The notes: generated by a model from the letters alone, not told the origin. A stretch of 64,000 nt of DNA from Saccharothrix sp. HUAS TT1 (GCF_040744945.1 NZ_CP160453.1:868001-932000), one strand, 5' to 3'. Shown: positions 14,814 through 23,627, counted from the first letter of the stretch. Program-made: numbers and translations.

Positions 14814-16458
14814 CAGGCGACGCTAGCCCCGCCGGGGTGAAGTCGCCAGCGATGAGCTTGCCCGGGTTGAGCACGCCGGTCGGGTCGAGCGCGCGCTTGA
14901 CCGAGGCCAGCACCTCCAGCCCGAGCCCGCCGACCTCCGCCTCCAGGTACGGCGCGTGGTCCGTGCCGACCGCGTGGTGGTGGCTGATCGTGCCGAGCCC
15001 GGCGATGGCCTCGCTGGCGGCGGCCTTGGCCACCTGCCACTGGCCGACCGGGTCGGCCGCGTCCCGGGCGGCCAGGGCGGTGAAGTACAGGGACGCGCCG
15101 GTTTCGTAGGCGTGCGAGATGTGGCACATGACCACGCACTCGCCGAGCGCGTCGACCAGCGCCCCGCGCACGGCGGCACGCAGTTCGGACACCTTGGACC
15201 AGTGCGTGGCGGTCTCCAACGTCTCCACGCACACGCCGACCTCCATGAGCGCGTCACGCTGGCGCGGACCGTTGAACCGGCCGTGCCGCCACGTCTCGCC
15301 GAGCGCCCGGCCCAGGGACACCGCCCGCACGCCGCGCAACGTCTCCGCGCGCCTGCGCCCGACCTCGGCCTTCGACGCGCCGTGCCAGCCCAGGACGAGC
15401 AGGCACGGTTCGTGGACGCCGCGCGCCCTCAGGTACGCCTTGAGCGCGTTGATCTTCCAACCACCCGCGAGCGCCAGCGACACCTCGGTCTCGTCCACAT
15501 CGGACAGTCGGGTGACGTCGGCCAGCGCACGGCGTTGCGCCAGGTCCCGCACCAGGGCCGAGCCGCGCTCCCACCCGTCCACCACGAACCCCTCGTACCG
15601 CTCCACCACCGGCCGCGGCCGCACGCGCAGCGTGACCTCCGTGATGACGCCGAACGCGCCCTCGCTGCCGATGACGAGCTGCTTGAGGTCCGGCCCGGCG
15701 GCGGACGCGGGCGCGCCGCCCAGCCGCCACTCGCCGACCGGGGTGGCCAGCCGCACGCCTTCGACCAGGTCCTCGAACCGGCCGTAGCCGGAGGACGCCT
15801 GACCGGCCGACCTGGTCGCGGCGAACCCGCCGATGGTGGCGCGCTCGTAGGACTGCGGCACGTGACCGGTGGTCAGGCCGTGCGCGGCGAGCAGCCGGTC
15901 GGCCTCGGGCGCGGGCAGGCCGGCCTGGAGCACGGCCAGCCGGGACACCGGGTCGACCTCCACCAGCCGGTCCAGCCGGTGCAGGTCCAGCGCGATCACC
16001 GCGGCCTTGTCGCCGCGCAGGGCGGTCACGCCGCCGACCACGGACGTGCCGCCGCCGAACGGCACCACGGCCACGTCGTGCTCGACGCACGTCCTCAGCA
16101 CCTCGACCACCTGCTCCGGTGACGCGGGCAGCACCACCGCGTCCGGCACCGCCGGGTCACCGGCGCCGCGCCGCTTGAGCAGGTCCACGTAGGACAGACC
16201 ACCGGCGCGGCCGAGGCGCGAGTCCCGGTCGACCCGGACGTGACCGGGTCCGACGACGGCGTCCAGCGCGGTGCGGGCGGCGTCGCTCAACGCCGACCCG
16301 GGCACGGCGGGCGCCCGTTCGGGGGTGCGGACCTGGCCCAGGCCGGTTCGCCCGCGCAGCCACTTCAGCGCGTGCGGCGGCAGTTCGCCCGTGGTCGCGG
16401 TCCAGGTGCCCCGGAGGGTGTGGTCGATGTGCTCGGTCACCGCTACAGTGTGACACAT
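14803..16458 (-). CDS. FAD-binding oxidoreductase, alkyl-dihydroxyacetonephosphate synthase-like
   Basis: A 551-residue flavoprotein of the vanillyl-alcohol-oxidase fold. The FAD domain holds PDAVVLPASPEQVVEVL, VPFGGGTSVVGGV and IGGFAATRSAGQASSGYG; the C-terminal cap carries the run TISHHHAVGTDHAPYL, whose His cluster is the active-site signature of alkylglycerone-phosphate synthases. Together with the adjacent GlpD it suggests ether-lipid or glycerol-3-phosphate metabolism. The order flavoprotein / TetR / glpD matches Rv2251-Rv2250c-Rv2249c of M. tuberculosis as I recall it. The ATG at 16458 overlaps the start codon of the divergent TetR gene (CATG); a GTG at 16440 is an alternative start. 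Confidence 0.85.
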   Translation of the reverse strand: MCHTVAVTEHIDHTLRGTWTATTGELPPHALKWLRGRTGLGQVRTPERAPAVPGSALSDAARTALDAVVGPGHVRVDRDSRLGRAGGLSYVDLLKRRGAGDPAVPDAVVLPASPEQVVEVLRTCVEHDVAVVPFGGGTSVVGGVTALRGDKAAVIALDLHRLDRLVEVDPVSRLAVLQAGLPAPEADRLLAAHGLTTGHVPQSYERATIGGFAATRSAGQASSGYGRFEDLVEGVRLATPVGEWRLGGAPASAAGPDLKQLVIGSEGAFGVITEVTLRVRPRPVVERYEGFVVDGWERGSALVRDLAQRRALADVTRLSDVDETEVSLALAGGWKINALKAYLRARGVHEPCLLVLGWHGASKAEVGRRRAETLRGVRAVSLGRALGETWRHGRFNGPRQRDALMEVGVCVETLETATHWSKVSELRAAVRGALVDALGECVVMCHISHAYETGASLYFTALAARDAADPVGQWQVAKAAASEAIAGLGTISHHHAVGTDHAPYLEAEVGGLGLEVLASVKRALDPTGVLNPGKLIAGDFTPAGLASPGDR

Positions 16459-16473
16459 GACGTCTCAACGTCA
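16444..16473. promoter_or_regulatory. Overlapping divergent starts with a TetR-type dyad
   Basis: TACAGT (16444-16449) is a -10 hexamer placed 7 bases before the TetR ATG at 16457, implying a leaderless mRNA. A perfect dyad TGACGT-CTCA-ACGTCA (16458-16473) begins within that ATG and lies upstream of the flavoprotein start; a regulator bound here would block both directions. Self-binding by the TetR protein is inferred. Confidence 0.6.
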
Positions 16474-17023
16474 CAGTGATGACGCGCTCCTCGACGCCGC
16501 CCGCGACTGCGTGGTCGAGGTCGGGGTCCGCCGCACCACGCTGACGGACATCGCCAAGCGCGCCGGCGTCAGCCGGATGACCCTCTACCGCCGGTTCCCG
16601 GACGTCGGCACGCTGGTCCGCGCCCTGATGACCAGGGAGTTCACCACGCTGCTGCGGCGCATCGAGGTGACCGGCGACAACGCCAGGCAGCGGCTCGTGG
16701 CGCAGGCCGTCGCGGGCATCCGGCTGCTGGCCGCCGACCCGCTGATGCGGCGCGTGCTCGACCTGGACGCCGAGCTGATGCTGCCCTACCTCGTGCGGCG
16801 GCTGGGCAGCACGCAGCGGCTGGTCGAGGCGTTCCTGCTGGCGCAGGTCGAGGCCGGTCACGCGGACGGCTCGATCCGGGCGGGTTCGGCGGCCGTCCAG
16901 GCCCGGCTCGTGCTGCTGACCACGCAGTCGCTGGTGCTCTCGATCCGGCCCGCGACCACCGACCTGGACTTCGAGGACCTGCTGGCCGAGCTGGCCGCCC
17001 ACCTCGACGCGGCGCTGTCGTGA
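16457..17023 (+). CDS. TetR/AcrR-family regulator
   Basis: A 188-residue repressor with the N-terminal TetR helix-turn-helix (LTDIAKRAGVSRMTLYRRFPD, about residues 30-50) and an all-helical ligand domain. The gene probably has no 5' leader, since a -10 box lies 7 bases before its ATG. It is divergent from the AGPS-like flavoprotein and overlaps the next gene by 4 bases (GTGA), so it is co-transcribed with glpD. Control of both sides through the dyad at its own start codon is likely. The ligand is unknown; an acyl or glycerol-lipid intermediate would fit the neighbours. Confidence 0.9.
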   Translation: MTSQRHSDDALLDAARDCVVEVGVRRTTLTDIAKRAGVSRMTLYRRFPDVGTLVRALMTREFTTLLRRIEVTGDNARQRLVAQAVAGIRLLAADPLMRRVLDLDAELMLPYLVRRLGSTQRLVEAFLLAQVEAGHADGSIRAGSAAVQARLVLLTTQSLVLSIRPATTDLDFEDLLAELAAHLDAALS

Positions 17024-18522
17024 GCACCCCCGCGAGCACTCCTGCCGGCACTTCGCCGAACACCTGGCCGAACACCTCGCCGAACACCTCGCTGAACGCC
17101 GCCCGGCGGCGCGCGGACCTCGACCACCTGGCGTCGTCGTCGGTGGACCTGCTGGTCGTCGGCGGTGGGGTGACCGGCGCGGGTGTCGCCCTGGACGCCG
17201 CGTCGCGCGGGCTGTCGGTGTGCCTGCTGGAGGCGCACGACCTGGCGTTCGGCACGTCGCGGTGGTCGAGCAAGCTGGTCCACGGCGGCCTGCGGTACCT
17301 GGCGCAGGGCGAGGTCGGGCTGGCGTACGAGAGCGCGGTGGAGCGGGGCGTGCTGATGACCCGCACCGCGCCGCACCTGGTCCGGGCGCTGCCGCAGCTC
17401 GTGCCGCTGCACGGCAGGTCGAACGACCCGGTCGTGCTGGCGGGGCTGCGGGCCGGTGACGCGCTGCGCCGGCTGGCCCGCACGCCGTCGCGCGTGCTGC
17501 CGGGGCCGCGGCGCGTGTCGGCGGTGGAGGCGCTGGCGCTGGCGCCCGGACTGCGGCGGGCCGACCTGCGCGGCGGGCTGCTGAGCTTCGACGGCCAGCT
17601 GGTGGACGACGCCCGGCTGGTGGTGGCGCTGGCCCGGACCGCGGCCGGGTTCGGCGCCCGGATCGTCACCCGGGCCCGGGTGACCTCGCTGACCGGGCGC
17701 GGCGCGGACGTGCTGGACGTGCTCACCGGTGCTTCGCTGCACGTGCGGGCGCGGGCCGTGGTGAACGCGGCGGGCGTGTGGGCGGGCGGTCTGGTGGACG
17801 ACGTCGCGCTGCGACCGTCCCGCGGCTCGCACCTGGTCCTGTCGGCGGCGACCGTCGGCCTGGCCGGGACGGCCCTCACCGTGCCGATCCCCGGTTCCCG
17901 CAACCGCTTCGCGCTCGTGCTGCCGCAACGCGACGGCCGGGTGTACGCGGGGCTGACCGACGAGCCGGTGACCGGGCCGATCCCCGACGTGCCGACCGTG
18001 CCGCAGTCCGATGTGGACTTCCTGCTGGCCGCCACGTCCTCGGTGCTCGAACGCCGGCTGACCGCCGCCGACGTGCTGGGCAGCTTCGCGGGCCTGCGCC
18101 CCCTCCTCGACACCGGTGACGGCCCCAGCGCCGACCTCTCGCGCCGGCACGCCGTGCTGACCCGTGACGGCGTGACCACCGTCGTGGGCGGCAAGCTGAC
18201 CACGTACCGCCGCATGGCCGCCGACGCCGTCGACGCCACCGGCCTCACCACCACCCGCTCGCGCACCGCCGACCTGCCCCTGGTCGGCGCGGGCCCGGCC
18301 GCCGGCCCACCCGAACTGGTCGCCCGCTACGGCTCCGAGGCGGCACGCGTGGCCGAGGTCGGCGAGGTCGCGTGGGCCGTCCGCCACGAGGGCGCCCTGT
18401 CCGCCGACGACGTCCTGGACCGCCGCACCCGCACCGGCCTGGTCCCCACCGACCGCGCCGCCGCCGAACCCGCCGTCACCACCGCCGTGGCCGAGGAACT
18501 GGCCGCCCTCCCCCACCCCTGA
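17020..18522 (+). CDS. glpD: FAD-dependent glycerol-3-phosphate dehydrogenase
   Basis: A 500-residue membrane-associated flavoenzyme oxidising sn-glycerol 3-phosphate to dihydroxyacetone phosphate and passing electrons to quinone. The FAD-binding motif VVGGGVTGAGVAL is at about 46-58, followed by GTSRWSSKLVHGGLRYLAQG, the family substrate region, VNAAGVWAG, and SFAGLRPLL with VVGGKLTTYRRMA near the C-terminal FAD contact. The first 30 residues are a non-conserved tail with three NTxPNTS-like repeats, so the true start could be further inside; GTG 17020 overlaps the TetR stop (GTGA). The C-terminal helical domain is somewhat shorter than in GlpD of about 560 residues. Confidence 0.9.
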   Translation: MSTPASTPAGTSPNTWPNTSPNTSLNAARRRADLDHLASSSVDLLVVGGGVTGAGVALDAASRGLSVCLLEAHDLAFGTSRWSSKLVHGGLRYLAQGEVGLAYESAVERGVLMTRTAPHLVRALPQLVPLHGRSNDPVVLAGLRAGDALRRLARTPSRVLPGPRRVSAVEALALAPGLRRADLRGGLLSFDGQLVDDARLVVALARTAAGFGARIVTRARVTSLTGRGADVLDVLTGASLHVRARAVVNAAGVWAGGLVDDVALRPSRGSHLVLSAATVGLAGTALTVPIPGSRNRFALVLPQRDGRVYAGLTDEPVTGPIPDVPTVPQSDVDFLLAATSSVLERRLTAADVLGSFAGLRPLLDTGDGPSADLSRRHAVLTRDGVTTVVGGKLTTYRRMAADAVDATGLTTTRSRTADLPLVGAGPAAGPPELVARYGSEAARVAEVGEVAWAVRHEGALSADDVLDRRTRTGLVPTDRAAAEPAVTTAVAEELAALPHP

Positions 18523-18660
18523 ACGTAGAACTCGGGGTACGCGAGTGTTCGACTCTCGCGACCTGAACGTACGACTCGCGCGAGAGTCCTGCGTTCAGCC
18601 CGCGCGAGTCGAACGCTCACGTGCCGCGAGTCGAACATTCAGGTACCCCGAGTTCTACGG
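18523..18660. repeat. Intergenic palindromic repeat cluster, copy 1
   Basis: Fills the gap between the converging glpD and ESX-type genes. Outer arms CGTAGAACTCGGGGTAC (18524-18540) and GTACCCCGAGTTCTACG (18643-18659) are a perfect 17-bp inverted repeat. Inside are variants of the word GAACGTAGGACTCTCGCG in both orientations (GAACGTACGACTCGCG, CGAGAGTCCTGCGTTC, GCGAGTCGAAC twice). Related clusters lie at 28042-28163 and 48725-48878. The whole can fold into a long branched hairpin. Confidence 0.8.
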
Positions 18661-18671
18661 TCGGGTATGCG

Positions 18672-18703
18672 GAAGGGGGACCTCCTGGTGGAGGTCCCCC
18701 TTC
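18672..18703. terminator. Perfect 14-bp hairpin terminator
   Basis: GAAGGGGGACCTCC (18672-18685) and GGAGGTCCCCCTTC (18690-18703) pair without mismatch around a TGGT loop, 7 bases after the stop of the minus-strand ESX-type gene. It can act in both directions. Confidence 0.85.
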
Positions 18704-18710
18704 GGTCGGG

Positions 18711-20429
18711 TCACTCGCCGATGACCGGCTTGGACGCCTTCGGCGGGTCCTCGATCAGGGGCTGGCCCTCGATCCGCACCTTGCGCTGGTGGTCCTTGCC
18801 GTCGCCGCCCTGGCCGCCGGCGCCCGCCATCGGCGCGCCCATCATGCCCATGCCGCCGGCCCCGCCGGGACGTCCGCCGGCCGCACCGGCCGCACCGCCG
18901 GGCGCACCCGCGGCGCTGGTCGCGCCCGCGCCGCCGAGCACGCCGGACGAGCCACCGGCCTGGAGGGTCGAGCCGCCGGCGCCACCGCCACCGGACCCGC
19001 CCGCGAAGCCGCCACCGCCGCCGCCACCGGCGAACCCGCCGCCACCGCCACCGCCGGCGAAGCCACCGCCACCGCCGCCACCGGGCGTGGGGGGCAGGTC
19101 GGCCGACACGGGGCGGACCGTGGGCATCGGGGGCACGGACGGCGTGCCGCCCGAACCGCCCGTCGTGTACGTCGTGTCGCGCAACGAGGGCACCTCGGGC
19201 ACCCGGCCACCGGTCGAGCCGCCGGCCGGCACCCACCGGCCCGGCTCCCAGTGGCCACCGGCGCCGCCGGAGCCCGAACCGCCGGAACCGCCGCCGACCG
19301 TCGGCGGACGGCTCACCACCGGCCCACCCGGACCACCGGGGTACGCGCGACCCGGGTCGGTCCCGCCCGAACCACCGGAGCCGCCACCCAGCGTCGGCGG
19401 ACCGCTGACCACCTGGCCACCCGGCACCGCCGGGTAGTACCGGCTGGGGTCCGTCGCGCCGCCGTCACCGTTCAGCGTCGGCGGCCGGCTCACCACGGGA
19501 CCACCCGTGCCGCCGCCGCCCGAGCCGGACGGGTTGGTCGACCCGCCGGGGTTGTTGGTGAACCGCTGCCCCGCGTCCCGGGACACGCCGTCCAGCCGGC
19601 CCGCGTCGAGCCCGACACCGCCCTGCGTCAACCGGGGCCCGGAGCCACCGCCGCCCGCGCCCTTGTTGGACGACGTCATCGCGGTGATCGCCTGCAGGAT
19701 CTGCTTGGCGGTCTGAGCGATCTGCGCGACCGACTTGATCAGGTCGATCAGCTTCTTGAGCGAGCCGGCGAGCTTCTGCAGGAAGTCCGCGAGCTTCTTG
19801 GCGTAGTTGCACGCCATCTGCACGATGTCCGCGATCGCCGCGCCGATGGCCGCGCCGAACGTCAGGAACGACGCCGCCAGCCACTGGATGATCTTCATGA
19901 CCATCTCGGACACGGCCTGGCTGATCAGGTCCATGATCGTCTTGCGGACGGTCGCGACCAGCTCGCCCGCGCCCTTGGCCGCGCGGGAGATGCCCTGCGT
20001 CGCCTTCGACAGCGTCTCCAACCCGGCGGCGTGCTGCTTGCTCGCCGCGCGGTAGCCGTCGGCCGAACGACCGTGCCAGGTCCGCGTCTCCTCCACCGAC
20101 GTGCGCCGGTAGTCCGCGACGATGCCCTCGATCTGCTTGGCCGCCGAGCTCCAGCTGTCGGACATCTTCTGGATCGCCTGCGGGTTGCCCAGCAGCGCGT
20201 CGAACGGCTCCTTGAGGAAGTCGACGTGCTGCATCGCCCAGCTGAACCCGGCGGACAGGAAGCCCGACAGCGGGTTGGCCGCCAGGCCGACGATGCCCAT
20301 GGCGGTGTTGGCCATGCCGAGGCCGGCCTGGACCCAGTCGCCCCGCTCGACCGCCGCGACGGTGCCCTGCACGTCGCCGATCAGGTGCGAGGGGTCACGA
20401 CCCTGGGTGGTGGTGGCTTGCCCGCTCAT
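18711..20429 (-). CDS. ESX-type substrate with WXG motif and long Gly-rich tail
   Basis: A 572-residue protein. The N-terminal 255 residues are helical, with a WXG motif (W118-H119-G120 in TRTWHGRSADGYRA) in a WXG100-like hairpin, followed by amphipathic helices and a hydrophobic segment (WLAASFLTFGAAIGAAIADI, 183-202). The rest is low complexity: three copies of a block with GGPVVSRPPT or close variants, three copies of GGGGGGGFA, and an Ala/Gly end. This layout is that of type VII (ESX) exported proteins with disordered C-terminal tails. Its ATG overlaps the stop of the EspC-like gene (ATGA). No EccB/C/D/E or mycosin gene is in the window. Role after export is unknown. Confidence 0.75.
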   Translation of the reverse strand: MSGQATTTQGRDPSHLIGDVQGTVAAVERGDWVQAGLGMANTAMGIVGLAANPLSGFLSAGFSWAMQHVDFLKEPFDALLGNPQAIQKMSDSWSSAAKQIEGIVADYRRTSVEETRTWHGRSADGYRAASKQHAAGLETLSKATQGISRAAKGAGELVATVRKTIMDLISQAVSEMVMKIIQWLAASFLTFGAAIGAAIADIVQMACNYAKKLADFLQKLAGSLKKLIDLIKSVAQIAQTAKQILQAITAMTSSNKGAGGGGSGPRLTQGGVGLDAGRLDGVSRDAGQRFTNNPGGSTNPSGSGGGGTGGPVVSRPPTLNGDGGATDPSRYYPAVPGGQVVSGPPTLGGGSGGSGGTDPGRAYPGGPGGPVVSRPPTVGGGSGGSGSGGAGGHWEPGRWVPAGGSTGGRVPEVPSLRDTTYTTGGSGGTPSVPPMPTVRPVSADLPPTPGGGGGGGFAGGGGGGGFAGGGGGGGFAGGSGGGGAGGSTLQAGGSSGVLGGAGATSAAGAPGGAAGAAGGRPGGAGGMGMMGAPMAGAGGQGGDGKDHQRKVRIEGQPLIEDPPKASKPVIGE

Positions 20430-20740
20430 CCCCGTGCCTTTCCGGTGAAGCCGAACGCGTTGTCGAGGTCGACGTTCTCGTAGAGGTCGGCGACCTCACG
20501 CAGGCCCTGGCACATGTCGGCGACCGTCTCGGTGGCCTGGCCGAGGATGTCCTGTGACGACCCGGCCGTCTTGAGCAGGAACTGCGCCAGGAACGAGCCG
20601 AACACGCCGAAGGCGTCGGTGGACAGCGACGGGTCGGCGGTCTGCGTGGCCGAGAGCATCCGCTGCGTCAGCTGGTCGACCGTGCCAGCGTGTGCCCGGA
20701 TCTCCCCCGGGTTCACGTTGAACGACTGGAACATGGTCAT
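20426..20740 (-). CDS. EspC-like type VII secretion target (DUF2580)
   Basis: A 104-residue helical protein of the EspC/DUF2580 family: start with FNVNPGEIRAHAGTVDQL, central DAFGVFGSFL (the family's aFG motif) and a final helix. After that helix comes YENVD (Y87-D91), a fit to the YxxxD/E signal recognised by ESX secretion ATPases. Two Met codons, at 20740 and 20734, could start the protein. It lies 11 bases after the YbaB gene and overlaps the WXG-containing gene downstream, so the three form one operon. Confidence 0.85.
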   Translation of the reverse strand: MTMFQSFNVNPGEIRAHAGTVDQLTQRMLSATQTADPSLSTDAFGVFGSFLAQFLLKTAGSSQDILGQATETVADMCQGLREVADLYENVDLDNAFGFTGKARG

Positions 20741-20751
20741 CTACCCCCTGC

Positions 20752-21195
20752 TCAGGCCATGACATCGGGTGGGTTGGTGAAGTAGTCGTCATCGGGCCTG
20801 GTGTCTCGACGCTGGATCTCCGGCTCCGGTTCCGCGGCGTCCGTGCCGTCACCCGAATAGCCGTTGGGCATCTTCGCCTTCACGAACTCCAGCGCCGGGC
20901 TGTCGCCGACGAACTCGGTCATGATCTCGACGACCCGGCCCGCCGCGGTGCGCTGCGCCTGCGCGACGGCGGTCATGATCGCGCCGGAGATCCGCTCGGG
21001 GTCCTCACCGCGCAGTTGCGGGCGCAGGATCAGGTCGGTCAACGCGCCCGAGGCGTTGACGGTGACCGTGATCAGGCCGTCCGGGGACGTGGCGCTGCCG
21101 CCGACGCCCCCGAGCTGCGACTCGGCCTGAGCGGCGTTCCGCTTGGCCTGTTCGATCTTCTCTCCGTACTGCGCGAGCCACTGGTCCGGCTCCAT
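20752..21195 (-). CDS. YbaB/EbfC-family nucleoid-associated protein
   Basis: A 147-residue member of the YbaB/EbfC family. The core ITVTVNASGALTDLILRPQL and ERISGAIMTAVAQAQ matches the dimeric DNA-binding fold; a longer acidic C-terminal tail (EPEPEIQRRDTRPDDDYF) is like the ESX-linked members (EspL type) rather than the housekeeping protein beside recR. The ATG at 21195 has GAGGGG at a good distance; a GTG two codons upstream is less likely. It is the first gene of the ESX-type operon and might act as a chaperone or regulator there, which is an inference from context. Confidence 0.8.
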   Translation of the reverse strand: MEPDQWLAQYGEKIEQAKRNAAQAESQLGGVGGSATSPDGLITVTVNASGALTDLILRPQLRGEDPERISGAIMTAVAQAQRTAAGRVVEIMTEFVGDSPALEFVKAKMPNGYSGDGTDAAEPEPEIQRRDTRPDDDYFTNPPDVMA

Positions 21196-21454
21196 GTTCA
21201 CCCCTCACGGCAACGGGGCTTGCGGCCCTACTGCGCAATTCGACCCGTCGACTCCTCGATTCGGTTCCCGGCGACGTATCGTTTCACCGAATCGTGATTT
21301 TCGGGACCACCGCCCGCCGATACCGCCATTCGGCCTATTGTGTGAATTGTTCACCCGGGGCGCACCGGCCGGAACGGGGTATGACGAGAGCGGGACCGGC
21401 CGGGGCGGTGCCCGGCCGCACGCCGGGCCGCCGTCGCGACAGGAGGGGAGCAGC
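21196..21454. promoter_or_regulatory. Divergent promoter region, ESX-type operon and ABC exporter
   Basis: A 259-base gap between divergent units, with an A/T-rich middle. A dyad GTGAA-TTG-TTCAC lies at 21342-21354. An AGGAGGGG ribosome site at 21441-21448 serves the ABC gene. I see no gene here. Confidence 0.4.
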
Positions 21455-22366
21455 GTGGCACAGGGAGTGCTGGAGATCGACCGGGTCTCCAAGCGCTACG
21501 GGGAGGTCGTCGCGCTCGACGGGATGACCTTCGACGTGCGCGCGGGCGAGCTGTTCGGCTTCGTCGGCAGCAACGGCGCGGGCAAGACCACCGCGATGCG
21601 CATCGTGCTCGGCGTGCTGGCCGCGGACTCGGGCGAGGTGCGCTGGAACGGCGAGCCGATCACCTTCCGGACCCGTCGCCGGATCGGGTACATGCCCGAG
21701 GAGCGCGGCCTGTACCCGAAGATGAAGGTGCTCGACCAGCTCGTCTACCTGGCCGAGCTGCACGGCATGTCGACCAACGCGGCGCACCGCTCGGCGGAGG
21801 ACTGGATCGCCCGGCTCGGCCTGCGCGACCGCCGCGGCGACGAGGTGCAGAAGCTCAGCCTGGGCAACCAGCAGCGGGTGCAGCTGGCGGCGGCGCTGGC
21901 GCACGAGCCGGACGTGCTGGTGCTGGACGAGCCGTTCTCCGGCCTGGACCCGGTCGCGGTGGACGTGATGAGCCAGGTGCTGCGCGAGCAGGCCGCGAAG
22001 GGCGTGCCGGTGGTGTTCTCCAGCCACCAGCTCGACCTGGTGGAGCGGTTGTGCGACCGGGTCGGCATCGTGCGCAGCGGCACGCTCGTCGCGTGCGGCC
22101 CGGTGGACGAGCTGCGCGCCGGCGGCGAGTCGAAGCTGGTGGTGGACGCGCCGGGGGCGCCGGAGGGCTGGGCCGACCACCTGCCGGGCGTGCGGTCGGC
22201 GCACACGTCGGCCGGCCGCACGGTGCTGGACGTCGGGCCGGACGTGGACGACCAGGCGGTGCTGCGCGCCGCCCTGGGCACTGGCCCGGTGCACGAGTTC
22301 GCCCGGCAGCGGCCGTCGCTGGCCGAGCTGTTCCGCAGCGTGGTGACCGAGGAGAGCGCGGCATGA
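21455..22366 (+). CDS. ABC transporter ATP-binding protein (NatA-like)
   Basis: A 303-residue ATPase subunit of an ABC-2 exporter. Walker A GSNGAGKT (38-45), signature LSLGNQQRVQLA, Walker B VLVLDEPFSGLDP and the switch His in SSHQLDLVE are all intact; LSLGNQQ in place of LSGGQ is usual in NatA/YhaQ relatives. A C-terminal domain of about 85 residues (ELRAGGESKLVVD onward) follows, as in this family. GTG at 21455 is set by a perfect AGGAGGGG. The stop overlaps the permease ATG (ATGA). Substrate may be Na+ or a small toxic compound; not determinable. Confidence 0.9.
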   Translation: MAQGVLEIDRVSKRYGEVVALDGMTFDVRAGELFGFVGSNGAGKTTAMRIVLGVLAADSGEVRWNGEPITFRTRRRIGYMPEERGLYPKMKVLDQLVYLAELHGMSTNAAHRSAEDWIARLGLRDRRGDEVQKLSLGNQQRVQLAAALAHEPDVLVLDEPFSGLDPVAVDVMSQVLREQAAKGVPVVFSSHQLDLVERLCDRVGIVRSGTLVACGPVDELRAGGESKLVVDAPGAPEGWADHLPGVRSAHTSAGRTVLDVGPDVDDQAVLRAALGTGPVHEFARQRPSLAELFRSVVTEESAA

Positions 22367-23550
22367 GCGACCTCACCCCCGGCCGGGCGGTGTTCCTGGT
22401 CTCGCGCCGGGAGTTCCTCGGCAAGGTGCGCACCCGGTCGTTCGTGCTCGGGACGCTGGTGATCGTCGCCGTGCTGGCGGGCTACCTGGTGCTGCAGGGC
22501 CTGCTGTTCGACGACTCGAACCGCGACCGGGTCGCGCTGAGCGGGCAGGCCACGGCGCTCGCCGAGCCGTTGAAGGAGACCGCCCGGTCGTTCGGCCGCG
22601 AGGTGGAGACGGTCGACGTCACCGACCCGGCGGCGGCCGAGGAGCAGGTGCGCTCGGGCGAGGTGGACGCCCTGGTCACCGGCGCGTCGGACGACCTGCG
22701 CGTGGTGGTGGAGGAGTCGCTGGCCGAGGGGCTGCGCAACTCGATCGACCTGCTGGTCCGGCAGCAGGTGCTGGACGCGGAGTTCGCGCGGGCCGGCCTG
22801 GACCCGGCGGCGGTGGCGCAGGACGTCGAACGCGCGGGCGTGGACGTGGTGGCGCTGGAGCCGAGCGATCCGCTGGAGGGCCAGCGGCTGGCGATCGGCC
22901 TGGTCGTCGCGGCGCTGCTGTACTACTCGCTGCTGGTCTACGGGACGATGGTGGCGCAGGGCGTGGTGGAGGAGAAGTCCAGCCGGGTGGTGGAGATCCT
23001 GCTGGCCACGCTGCGGCCGTGGCAGCTGCTGCTCGGCAAGGTCGCCGGGCTGGGCGCGGTGGGGCTGCTGCAGCTGGTGCTGATCGGCGGCATCGGGTTG
23101 GTGCTGGCGTCGGTGTCCGGGGTGATCGACGTGACGGGCGTGGCCGGCGGCGCGCTGGCGACCGGCGTGCTGTGGTACCTGCTCGGGTTCTTCCTGTACG
23201 CCACGGTGTTCGCGGCGGCGGCGTCGCTGGTGTCGCGGCAGGAGGAGCTGCAGTCGGTGCTGACGCCGATCAGCGCGTCGGTCGCGCTGGCGTTCGTGGT
23301 CGGCTTCAACCTGATGATCAACGACCCGACCGGCCCGGTGGTGACCGCGCTGTCGCTGCTGCCGCCGTTCGCGCCGATCCTGATGCCCGGCCGGATGGCG
23401 ATGGGCGTCGCGCCGACGTGGCAGGTGCTGCTGGCGGTCGTGCTCGCCATCGCGGCGGCGGCGGCGATCAACTGGCTGGGCGGCAAGGTGTACGCGAACG
23501 CCGTGCTGCGCACGGGCGCCCGGGTGCGCCTGCGGGACGTGCTGCGCTAG
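22363..23550 (+). CDS. ABC-2 permease (NatB-like)
   Basis: A 395-residue membrane subunit paired with the preceding ATPase. One N-terminal helix (FVLGTLVIVAVLAGYLVLQG) is followed by a large external domain of about 140 residues, then five or six helices from about residue 170. The block VEEKSSRVVEILLATLRPWQLLLGK is the signature of NatB/YhaP-type ABC-2 permeases and couples to the ATPase. It shares the ATGA overlap with natA. The hairpin at 23628-23661 lies downstream and may end this unit as well as the opposing citrate synthase. Confidence 0.9.
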   Translation: MSDLTPGRAVFLVSRREFLGKVRTRSFVLGTLVIVAVLAGYLVLQGLLFDDSNRDRVALSGQATALAEPLKETARSFGREVETVDVTDPAAAEEQVRSGEVDALVTGASDDLRVVVEESLAEGLRNSIDLLVRQQVLDAEFARAGLDPAAVAQDVERAGVDVVALEPSDPLEGQRLAIGLVVAALLYYSLLVYGTMVAQGVVEEKSSRVVEILLATLRPWQLLLGKVAGLGAVGLLQLVLIGGIGLVLASVSGVIDVTGVAGGALATGVLWYLLGFFLYATVFAAAASLVSRQEELQSVLTPISASVALAFVVGFNLMINDPTGPVVTALSLLPPFAPILMPGRMAMGVAPTWQVLLAVVLAIAAAAAINWLGGKVYANAVLRTGARVRLRDVLR

Positions 23551-23627
23551 TTCGCCGGTCCACAGCGGACGGTCCGCCCGGTCGCGCCCGGGGCAGCGCC
23601 GACGTCGAGCAGTGCCCGCCGACGGGA

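Noticed and set aside
18523..18660. Repeats resembling a CRISPR array
   Set aside because: Units are inverted as well as direct, spacing is irregular, there are no unique spacers and no cas genes.
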